The notes under the pieces: model-generated
Databases searched by the model: none
Seen by the model: only the letters and a program-made list of their open reading frames with translations
Told to the model about the DNA's origin: nothing
Part shown: positions 13,006 through 64,000 of the stretch, one piece after another
Layout of the letters: each line of letters opens with the position of its first letter
How positions within the stretch are numbered: the stretch's first letter is position 1
Assembly (NCBI GenBank): GCA_029339505.1
Contig: JAQISU010000036.1
Coordinates: forward strand, 8,725,001 to 8,789,000
DNA length: 64,000 nt
Direction of reading: 5' to 3'
From: Unio delphinus
Taxonomy: Eukaryota > Mollusca > Bivalvia > Unionida > Unionidae
Translations under genes and position numbers: made by a program

Positions 13006-13493
13006 ATGAACTAATTCTTTCAATCTTATCCTACGATCATCAATTATGAAGCATCTCGTGAAGGTATTGTCAGACAACGCAAGCTGAAGAAACAAGTTGG
13101 TGTTGTTAATAATCTTGGATATCTTATATTTGGTGCTGGAAAGAAACGATATCTTAATCATAGATTTGTCTACGAGGTATTTAACGGAGAAATCCCGGAT
13201 TGGTTTGTGATTGATCAGATAAACGGTATAAGAAATGATAATTCTTTATCGAATTTACAAGCTATCATACAGAGTAAAAATACTGCATTTGGGAAAATTG
13301 GTACTTGTAAATCAATTGGAAAAATACCTATAAAATCAAAAATACACCAACTAACGAAGAAAGAGTATTTCAATCAATGAATGAAGCTGGAAATTATTTC
13401 GATATTTGCAAGTGCCCTGTACGATATGTTACAAAAATATCACTAAATCCGCTTTTTCAAAAAAATTTAAAAATAGAATTCAGTTCGTATATA
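13006..13493 (+). pseudogene. HNH/NUMOD nuclease remnant (fossil copy 1)
   Basis: Homologous to the 163-aa protein at 49622-50113. The NYEAS opening, the YLNHRFVYEVFNG region and the NLQAI segment are visible. The catalytic VIDHKD is altered to VIDQIN, so the HNH histidine is lost, and frameshifts follow after 13315. Confidence 0.75.
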
Positions 13494-13499
13494 CCTGAT

Positions 13500-15040
13500 T
13501 TATTATATGTAGCATTAAGGGGAATAACTTGTTTGGGCTTGTATGTGTAGTTTTGAAACAGAGATAACTATCACCGGATCTCAATGGGATTTTTCGATGA
13601 TTCATGATCTGACTGAATGGCCTTTTTGTGTTGGTTTACACCATCCGCTAAACCCTTCACGTGATACACTTATATTCAAATTATAGACTTGTAGATTACG
13701 AACACTAGTGTATTCCATACACGGTTGGGACCTCGTCCTGGTGCAAAGCGTTCGAATCTCGTGGCAGGCATTATTGTCTACGTTACCGATCGGAATGTTT
13801 TTGTATATAATTGGGGCTTTAAGCCATTCGAAATTTAAACTGAAACCACCATATGTCACACACCATCACACGGTGTGAATGTGTTTTTACATTCAACCCG
13901 GGATGATTTGTTGGGGGTATGGTGGTTTCATTTGAAAGTAAATCAGCCCTTGTGTATTGTCCTATTTGTATATCAAACCAAGCCTTATTGGATTTCGCTA
14001 AACTGTTGTCGTACAGGTTAGGTAATCTGATATATCATCATGTATGTGTGCCTTACATACCTTCTCCAAAAACAGAGGTAAAGGCTGTGTATGTCCTATA
14101 TATCAAATATGTAAACATGTAAATATGTAAACATGTATATATCAAAAATGAAAAACGGGTCAAAATTGATCACTAATTTTTTTATTAGATCTGTAATGAC
14201 ATTAATAAATTTATCCCGCTGTTCACTGGGGTTGAAAATATCAGAGGCGAATTGGGCAAATAATGTGAAATCAAACGCACAATAAACTCGAAAATCTAAA
14301 CAATAAGAGAAATCAACAGACAAAATGAAAATCCCCGTTTTGGTTGCCTCAGAAAAGTGAAAAATCTCTCCATGGATTGTTTTCAATTAATCAGCCATTG
14401 ACACTTTAAACACAGACATGTACAATGCCCATACCTGTTTGCAAGTATGAGTAATCCACAATTATATAGGCCCAGTGATTAAATCACCGAGATGAATAAT
14501 TCTATAGACAGGTATGCTTACTCACGCAGAACAGAAACTCTGTAATACCTTTCCATGTTGTCTATTTTTCTTTTGCATGGCGATTTAAGTAATGAATTTC
14601 GGGTGGGTGGATTTTATTTGTTAATTGCTAAAATATTTCATTTTTTCATTGATTTGTGTCATTTTTGTGGTGTTTTCGGTCATTTTTGTGGTGTTTTTCT
14701 GCAATCCGTCGACAAGATTTCATGAAAATTGAGGGTAAAAGCCCCAGTAATTCATTTAGAGAAAATCGATTTTGATGAATTTTACATCCTTGTGAGGCAA
14801 ATTTATGGTGTTTTTCATCATGATCGTCAAATCTTCGACGCTTTTTTCCCTGATTATTTTTACTGTCTTTGGCTAATCCGTCGACAAGATTTCAAGAAAA
14901 TCTATTTTCTCTGAATGAATTCCTGGGGTTTTCACCCTCAATTGTTATGAAAAAAATGAAACGAGTACCTATCTATGGGTTTTTCACTTACAATTTGGAT
15001 CGTATATTAATTATAATGGTAGGTTAAGCCCTAACAACTA
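13500..15040. mobile_element. Foreign insertion in fossil copy 1, with a palindromic MITE
   Basis: This segment has no counterpart in the intact Polinton and replaces the orphan gene and the promoter spacer. At 14700-14960 there is a foldback structure: about 50 bp from 14728 (AATTGAGGGTAAAAGCCCCA onward) is the reverse complement of the stretch ending near 14945, and the motif AATCCGTCGACAAGATTTCA occurs at both ends. Nothing is recognised in 13500-14700 apart from short inverted segments around 13850-13930 containing GGTGGTTTCA. Confidence 0.55.
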
Positions 15041-15042
15041 GA

Positions 15043-15545
15043 TTAGCATGCGAGAGATTATTTGCAATTAAGAGATTTATTCCGGTTCGTGATTCCGTTC
15101 GAAATAAGCTCCAAACGAGACAAGAATTTCAAACTGGTTTCGCAATGGGTACCGAACAATTATACAAACCCGTTACTACAGCAGCCGGGAAAGGCGTATC
15201 GACCACTGAAAAAGTCATATGGGGATATATTCCTTAGGAACAACGAGGGATAAAACCGGCCCTTCTTCCTGTAATGGAAAAAATAGGAAAAAGATCCCAG
15301 CAAACAAAAGAATCTTTAAAAACACTTCCTGGTGATATAATAGCCGCTGCACATCAGGAACATCAATAACAAGAACAACGTGAACAACGAGAACAAGAAC
15401 AACGAGAACGACTTGAAATAGAACAACGTGAACGACTTGAACAACGACTAGGTGATATTATTGAAGAAGAAGAAGATGATGAACAACGACAACAACAAAT
15501 TGAAGAAGAAATTTCGAGGGATAAAAAATATTCACCTGAAAAGAT
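15043..15545 (+). pseudogene. First structural protein remnant (fossil copy 1)
   Basis: Homologous to the N-terminal third of the 355-aa protein at 50849: a region related to RFVPIRDSVRNKLQ, then one related to KTLP. Frameshifts and two stops break it. It has a longer Gln/Glu/Arg-rich stretch (15363-15510) than the intact gene. The homology stops at the inverted junction with copy 2. Confidence 0.7.
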
Positions 15546-17831
15546 ATCCAAGATACTTGTGTTGATTATGGCCATGGTGGATTATGGAATACAAAATATG
15601 ACCCCACAAGTTTTATTTCGGTTGATATGATTGCGTGTTACCCAGGGAGTTTTCTCGGGTACAGAGAATGCTCCGAGTATTTTAAACGATTTGGGCATCC
15701 CACACATGAGATCTCCCGTGTTGCGATTAATGAACCACTGCCCGATTTTGATTTGACCGGATTTGCTCTTGTGGTATCATTTGAATTGGCTAAAGGACTT
15801 CATCCGTGTTGTTATATTTGGTTTGGTAGACAAATCTCTGAAAAACACTGGATGCCAATAGTGTTATTACGGTATATGATTGATTCTAAAATGCTGATAT
15901 CGCTGATTGTCAGTGAAGCAATTATATCATATCGGAAACACACTAACCGATAGTCTAGATAGTATAATCACTGAGAACAAAAACAATTTCCTAATCTAGA
16001 CGAAGAATATATCGTAAGTTGGTCCAAGGAAATCTTTGATGTTAGAAATAAACACGCAAAAGATCTCGGTAGAAGAATAATTGGTAAATTCACACAAGGT
16101 GGAAAATACGACCACAAACGACATTCTTTGCAGTTGATGATGATGCTGAAGACGATTTTATAATCGCAGATGTAACATCAAGGTGTATATATGTAAACTG
16201 TAAAGACGCTTTCTTGTCAGATGGAACCACATTAGGTACACTTGTTACTTATAACGACGGAGAAAATCCTCAGCATACGTACTTAAGGTCGTGTATGCTG
16301 GTTTATGCTTCTATTAATTTACTTTCAATGATAAATAGATTTCCCAAATCCGCAGTTAGAGTCGCCACTGACCGATTTTATATAGATATAAAACATAAAG
16401 AAGCAGTGGCTGAATTCACAAATTCCGACGAGAGTTGGGGATCATGGAGAATTAAAAAGGAAATACTGCATGATTATTCCAAATCAGCAGATGTTATGAT
16501 GGAAAACAATTACTTGAAAAATAATCAGATATCAGAACTATCTAATACACCTTCGATATTCGATCCAATATGTAGATATAAAGCCAGTTACTTAAACAGC
16601 TGTGGTGGGTCAAGGAAGACTACTCGTGCAATCGAATTATTTTGAGGGAAACAAAACACGATTGTGCTAACACCAACACACAGACTTGCAAGAGAGATGA
16701 AACAGCGAGGAATTAATGCTTGCACTTATCACAGTTTCTTTCGATGGAAAGGTGACGAATGGACTCCTGATCAAAAGGGCGAGAAATATATTCCTGAAAT
16801 CCTCATTTGGGATGAGATATGCACAGTTTCGTTAGATGTATTACAAAGGTTTCTCAATTGGTTATTGCTAGCGAATACAAAAGTGATAATGTGAGGCGAT
16901 CATAGTCAACCACCACCATTTGTTGGTTTCTCCCCACATAATTGGCTGAAGAATTTTGTAGACTATTATGAAGAAATTAGTACTGATCATAGATCACTTG
17001 ATAATGAATTACGTGAGTTTAAGAAATTAATCAGACTACAACCGGATAGAATCCAATGTGAAATAGCTCGTGAAATAATTTCAGAAACCCCATTAATGAT
17101 TTCTAGGAAGCGTGGAGACAAAACGATTTGATAGTGGCAAGTAGAAAGATAATCAGAGACTCACTTCAGATGAAGTTATTTAACACACACAAAGAAAAAT
17201 TTGCAACACTTCCAGTGCCATTGTGTTAAAGACCCAAGGATACATGAAGACAAAATATCGAGTTGATATTCCAGGACAAAATGAAAAGCAGATTCTAGTG
17301 TTAAATGATATTGTGTTGGTTGATATCAATGTCATCGAAGATGAATTGCGTAGTGATGAATCCCCAAGGAAGCTAGGATATGCAGTGACAATACATTCTT
17401 CGCAAGGGTTGACTATCTCAGATACAATTGTTTGGATCATAGATAATTGCATCGAGTGGTCGAATTTAGTTTATCTTGCAGTGTGCAGAGTATGAAGAAT
17501 AAATCAACTTCGAAAAGTTATTTTAAATGCTAATGACACCACCATAAGTAATATTGTCAACAATGACATAATCAGAAAAAAACTCTCTGGTCATAAACAG
17601 CAGGATAAAAAAAATAACAGAAAATTTGACATTGATGCTGAATTTATAATTACACTAAAATAACAACAGAATAATCACTGCGTGAGTTGTAATTGTATAA
17701 TGCGTTGGTGTTGGTCGGATAAAGACCCCAGCCAATTTACCATAGACAGAAAAAATAACAGTGTAGGTCATACCAGAGATAATGTGATGCTGACTTGTCT
17801 TGAGTGCAACAGACGAAGAGGTGCTAGTTAA
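15546..17831 (+). pseudogene. Polymerase-helicase-HNH C-terminal two-thirds (fossil copy 2)
   Basis: It begins in the region upstream of polymerase motif A (HGGLWNTKYDP, then DMIACYPG) and runs through motif C (ATDRFY; DS changed to DR) to the helicase and the HNH-like tail. The P-loop is damaged (CGGSRKTT). Stops lie near 15951, 16643 and 16892. It is convergent with its integrase, as in the intact element. Confidence 0.85.
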
Positions 17832-18756
17832 GACCATGCGGCGGTATTTGAGTATCCTTGGGTTTTACTTGTAGTTGTTTACGAGTAAATCCTCGCTGAG
17901 GAGCAGTTAAATCCTATCTATAAACTGGCGGTCTACCCGTGGATCGTGTTATGCTAGATATTTTATGTGCAGTGACACTACAAATAGGATAAGTAGCTCT
18001 TTATTTTTACCGCCTTCGAGCTCTCCTGGTTCATATAAATACCTCACAGTGACATTGCCAAGTATTGGTTGTTTTGAAAAATCATTTTGTGGTTTTATGA
18101 GTATATACTTTTTTTTAATCACGTTGTTAGGATTCATATTAATTGTTCGAGTAATCTCATTATTTAGCGCGGTAATTACACCTGGTAATCTCTTGACCCA
18201 TTCACGAGATTGTTTATCCTGAATAAATTCCTTCGTGTATTGATATCCAAATAACCACACAGCAAGTGTCCGATTAAATCGTTGAACAATTGCCTGATCG
18301 CGATGTAATGCAGTATGTCCTCGTCTCATGGTGATAACACTGCACCCTGAAATTCCTTGACAGGATCAACTTGTAATAGATTTGGCCAATGCAGGGGAAC
18401 CCGCCGATAAATCCTTTCAAATGCAGAAGCCACCTCAGTTGATGATTTTGTTTTTAGAGGTTCTGCTTGTTTGTATCGACTAGTAACATCAACTATGATT
18501 GGTCCGTACCTGTAAACATCATCATGCAGCAGAAATAATATATCTGCTTGATGAACCTCATTTGGGACGCTTACATCAAAATGTGAGAGATTAATTTGTT
18601 TAGGCGGTGGTAGATAAATTTGCCATATCGCCTGTATCGATAAATAAACCATTGCTGTAGTATTTTTCACCTTTGTGGCGCTAGCGAGTTTACTGACTGC
18701 TGATTTACCCCTTCAGTATCCTCTTGGGAAATAATAAATAGATTTTATGATGTTAT
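17829..18756 (-). pseudogene. Polinton integrase remnant (fossil copy 2)
   Basis: Two open blocks (17949-18329 and 18326-18670) cover nearly the whole integrase in different frames. The acidic D of QADILFLL, a degraded LLQVDPVKEF and a changed QAIVQRFNRT (catalytic Glu replaced by Gln) show it is inactive. Confidence 0.85.
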
Positions 18757-18759
18757 TAA

Positions 18760-19128
18760 TTACCAGCACCCAGCATCAATTTACTTTTCATTGCCGATTT
18801 TATCAACCATGAAGCCAACTTTTCTTTGAAGGATTTATCAGTGATAGAATTTAACGTATGAATTAAATTTGCATCTGTGATATGTCTGTGTTGCAGATTG
18901 CTGCTTTTATAAGCAACATCATGAGCGTTTATTGGATATTCACCGGGTTTGGGTTGGTTTTGATCATCGAGTCGGATATCGAGTCTGTTCCCGGGTCCAC
19001 AATAACTATACCCTGGAAGATGTTTTCTCCCAGATATTTTGCCTATGGTGCATGATATAAATATTGCCTATGGTGTTCCTGGTAATTTTACTAACTTGGC
19101 TGCAATATCACCTCCTCATTTTTTTTAA
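18760..19128 (-). pseudogene. Phospholipase A2 domain remnant (fossil copy 2)
   Basis: Homologous to 44000-44359, read on the minus strand. A short deletion just before the HDxxY motif and frame changes near the start disable it. Confidence 0.7.
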
Positions 19129-19281
19129 ACCTTTGATTGTATCAAGGGAAACAAATCTAAATTTTTTGGTACCACATTGTACACACTTAACAGCAAGTGC
19201 TGATCTGTTATTTTTAGTTGTAATCGTCGTTAAGTCATTTGTGCTAGTACGATTCTTACATTTCACACAATATAGATCCAT
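19110..19281 (-). pseudogene. Zinc-ribbon protein remnant (fossil copy 2)
   Basis: Starts at 19281 with MDLYCVKCK and retains both CxxC pairs. It is nearly intact, but the A-run at its 3' end has eight A instead of nine, which changes the downstream frame to a rapid stop. Confidence 0.75.
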
Positions 19282-19298
19282 AATTTATTTATAATAAC

Positions 19299-19961
19299 AT
19301 GAATGTAATTGATTTTTCGGCGACGAAAACACAAGAACCAGTTAAGCATCATGCAGCCCTACCGAATTCTATTCGCATGATTATAATCGGACCATCTGGA
19401 AGTGGCAAGACACAGTTATTACTTAATTTGATAACGAGATGAATGAAATGGGATAAATTGTATTTGGTTGCGCCAAGTGTAGACGATCAGTGATGTTACG
19501 AGGTGTTAAAGGATTTTAACAAGAATGCAAAATCGGAAATTGATGAGGATATTATTGAGTTTATAACAAATATCGAAGAAGCACCGAGTATTGATGATAT
19601 TGATGGAAGTATTAACAATTTATTCGTATATGATGATGTCATGTTAGACAATCAAAAGAATCCCGCTAGGATATTTTTTAGAGGTAGGCATAAAAATACC
19701 AATGTGATATATGTCACTCAATGGTACAATCAAATACAAAAAGTGATCAGAGATAACTGCAATATTTTTGCTGTATTTAATAGAGTTGACACACATATGC
19801 TACAAAATATTTGGCAAACTTGATGCGGCGGTGATATGGATTATAATCTCTTTAGAAATTTCTTTAGTCACGCTCAGTCATTTCCACATGGATTTGTAAT
19901 GATAAATTTGCACAACCCGAGATCAAGATATCGTATTGGACTTGATCAAATATTCGGTTGA
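19299..19961 (+). pseudogene. Packaging ATPase (fossil copy 2)
   Basis: Full-length homologue of the ATPase at 43165-43836, starting MNVIDFSATKT at the position of the second methionine of the intact gene and keeping GPSGSGKTQ and FVYDDVML. In-frame TGA codons near 19440, 19491 and 19821 inactivate it. Confidence 0.85.
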
Positions 19962-20166
19962 ATTCCTAAAAGGATTTTCAATTCGTCTCCAAAACGCAAT
20001 CAGCATCGGGTCTGTCTGGAGAGTCTCAATATCGTGACAAACCGAAACCATTTCTCTTTTTTCTTGTCTGTCTGAATTGGTTTCGGTTTGAAATACTTTA
20101 GGATTTTGTCTGAAATAGTTTCGGTTTGTCTTTAATAGTTTCAGTCTGTCCACCCTCTTTGCTGCT
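19962..20166. repeat. Degraded Polinton terminal repeat (fossil copy 2)
   Basis: Lies outside the ATPase stop, as the TIR does in the intact element. It contains short repeats around TTTCGGTTTG and ends in CCACCCTCTTTGCTGCT, the element terminus. AATAGT follows, but no partner target duplication can be checked because the other end is lost. Confidence 0.6.
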
Positions 20167-20170
20167 AATA

Positions 20171-20445
20171 GTTAGGCAGAATAGAATAATATGTAATTTG
20201 ACTACATTTCCTGTATTGCTAGCATGTAATTTAAAATAGTTAGGTAGAATAGAATAATATGTGCTTTGACTACATTTCCTGTATTGCTAGCATGTAATTT
20301 AAAATAGTTAGGTAGAATAGAATAATATGTGCTTTGACTACATTTCCTGTATTGCTAGCCTGTAATTTAAAATAGGTAGAATAGAATAATACGTACTTTA
20401 ACTACATTTCCTGTATTGCTAGCATGTAATTTAAAATGGTTAGGG
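20171..20445. repeat. 68-bp tandem repeat
   Basis: About four units beginning GTTAGGTAGAATAGAATAAT and containing CTACATTTCCTGTATTGCTA. It starts a few bases after the terminus of fossil Polinton copy 2. Confidence 0.9.
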
Positions 20446-20624
20446 ACAACAGAATACATTTACTATTGCCTACATTTGATGTTGGAATTAAAACACATTT
20501 CACTGATAACATCTGAGCTTTATTTCACTTCTAATTCTTGTTCTTTCAATATTTATATCATGCACAGACGATGTTTTCACCTCTTGCTTTAATAAAAATA
20601 TATTACTTTTTACAAATCACATCT

Positions 20625-20630
20625 TTTATT
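20625..20630 (-). terminator. Candidate polyadenylation signal of the PECR-like gene
   Basis: AATAAA on the minus strand, about 120 bases after the TGA stop. Other AATAAA-like hexamers occur nearby, so the exact site is uncertain. Confidence 0.4.
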
Positions 20631-20748
20631 AAATACAGTAAAACTATCCTAAACTGGATAGTAAGTTTCTTATAGTTCTTAAACAGATCTCATCCCATAT
20701 GTGTTGTAAACTTTTAAACAAAAGAATTCTGAAGATGTTATGTGCATA

Positions 20749-63046
<42,298 letters not shown>

Positions 63047-63164
63047 CTGTAATCAAACCACAAGTACAAACATTCAGTGACAATATAATGGCCATCTTTG
63101 TAATGAGTGAAGATTTTTTTTATTACATACATTTCCAAAATTACTTCCCATGACCATAAATTGT

Positions 63165-63690
63165 ATGTACTTTACTGTGCTGTGTAAAGTGCCTAACATT
63201 TCATGGATTGTATGTACTGTGATGTTCTATTTACTGTACCAGACACTGTATGTACTGTGATGCTCTACTTACTGTACCAGACACTGTTTGAACTGTGATG
63301 TTCTATGTACTGTACCAGACACTGTATGTACTGTACAGTTATGATCTATGTACTGTACCAGACACTGTATGTACTGTGATATTCTATGTACTGTACCAGA
63401 CACTGTATGTACTGTGATATTCTATGTACTGTACCAGACACTGTATGTACTGTTATGATCTATGTACTGTACCAGACACTGCATGTACTGTGATATTCTA
63501 TGTACTGTACCAGACACTGTATGTACTGTGATATTCTATGTACTGTACCAGACACTACATGTACTGTGATGTTTTAGGTACTGTAACATACATTTTATGT
63601 ACTGTGATGTTCTTTGTACTATAACAAACACTGTGTTTTGCATGTACTGTGCTGTGGTATGTACTGTACAAAACATTATACATTACAGTT
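63165..63690. repeat. 38-bp minisatellite
   Basis: About 13 units with TGTACTGTACCAGACACTGT and ATGTACTGTGATATTCTA. It lies in the intron upstream of the first visible PECR-like exon. Confidence 0.93.
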
Positions 63691-64000
63691 AATGCTATTT
63701 TTCAATTCTAGACACTTTTCAATGGTGGCCTAAATGCCAGCCATTTTGTATGGAGGGATAAATATCTACAAATCACCCATGTGTCCTTGTTTGCGCACTG
63801 ACAGAAACTTCACCAGCGATGGACTGTTCAACTTATCTGATGGACATTGCACAAACAATAAATATCAGCATCCATGGAAAGAAATGTTAAAGAGTGATTT
63901 ACAGACTGACATCATCTGACCAATCTTTCATTTTGGTCATATATTTAAACAATACAAAAACCAGTTTCAAGAGTGCAAATTTAGAAATATTGTCTCAACC
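63691..64000. other. Intron sequence, nothing recognised
   Basis: A 61-codon open frame (63734-63919) has no recognisable homology. The expected first exon of the PECR-like gene, with the glycine-rich cofactor motif, is not here. Confidence 0.5.

Larger units (their letters stand above)
7506..15545 (+). mobile_element. Fossil Polinton, copy 1 (left half, truncated)
   Basis: Gene remnants appear in the same order and orientation as the left part of the intact element at 42897-58336: the ATPase N-terminus (-), zinc ribbon, phospholipase A2, integrase (+), polymerase/helicase/HNH (-), zinc finger, HNH nuclease and first structural protein (+). All carry stops or frameshifts. The left TIR and most of the ATPase are missing, and the copy ends inside the first structural gene, where it meets copy 2 in inverted orientation. 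A foreign segment interrupts it at about 13500-15040. Its sequence is closer to copy 2 than to the intact element. Confidence 0.85.
15546..20166 (-). mobile_element. Fossil Polinton, copy 2 (left half, inverted)
   Basis: Reading the minus strand from 20166 gives: the terminal repeat, ATPase, zinc ribbon, phospholipase A2, integrase, then the C-terminal half of polymerase/helicase/HNH, which stops at about 15546. It is therefore the left half of an element in the opposite orientation to copy 1. The outer end CCACCCTCTTTGCTGCT (20150-20166) matches the terminus of the intact element with one change. Every gene is interrupted by stops. Confidence 0.85.

Noticed and set aside
13600..13860. Possible tRNA or SINE around GCGTTCGAATCTCGTGG
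   Set aside because: A B-box-like word is present, but I found no matching A box or cloverleaf and no second copy in the window.
15363..15575. Serine/cysteine-rich minus-strand frame
   Set aside because: Antisense of the Gln/Glu/Arg-rich part of the fossil structural gene.
63734..63919. Candidate first exon or small gene
   Set aside because: No domain, no splice context matching the PECR-like gene, and on the wrong strand for it.

Overview
The window is metazoan nuclear DNA: AT-rich, intron-bearing and crowded with minisatellites, SINEs, LINE fragments and DNA transposons. One SINE type, starting with a (GTT)n run followed by a pol-III-type body, resembles repeats common in bivalve genomes, so a mollusc is my best guess (inference).

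Host gene. One host gene can be rebuilt on the minus strand from seven exons with consistent GT/AG borders and compatible phases: 62913-63046, 59324-59489, 40704-40785, 36958-37054, 26023-26130, 23193-23304 and 20749-20840. It encodes a peroxisomal trans-2-enoyl-CoA reductase-like (PECR-like) short-chain dehydrogenase ending in the peroxisomal signal SKL. The first exon(s) lie beyond the right edge. Its introns hold nearly everything else in the right two thirds of the window.

Polinton. Inside the 18.5-kb intron between 59323 and 40786 sits a nearly intact 15.4-kb Polinton/Maverick (adintovirus-like) element, 42897-58336, with ~270-bp terminal inverted repeats and a CTTAAA target duplication. 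Left to right it carries a packaging ATPase (-), a zinc-ribbon protein and a parvovirus-type phospholipase A2 domain apparently joined by -1 frameshifting (+), a DDE integrase (+), a 1294-aa protein-primed DNA polymerase/SF1 helicase/HNH fusion (-), a zinc-finger protein, an HNH nuclease and an orphan (+). A hairpin-bearing spacer follows, then the virion module (+): two structural proteins, putative major capsid protein, pX-like protein, adenain-type protease, fibre-like repeat protein, membrane protein and penton-like minor capsid protein. The reading frames are open, so insertion is probably recent.

Fossil Polintons. At 7.5-20.2 kb, just beyond the 3' end of the host gene, lie the left halves of two older, related elements, fused tail-to-tail as an inverted repeat at about 15545 and riddled with stops, frameshifts and insertions.

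Other content. A pogo/Tigger element with TIRs and TA duplication lies at 59742-62715. There are two LINE reverse-transcriptase remnants, another LINE 3' end, several SINEs, a foldback element touching the Polinton, and more than a dozen unrelated minisatellites with unit lengths of 25-90 bp. The array at 24.5-26.0 kb is derived from the 3' end of a host exon and repeats its splice donor in frame.
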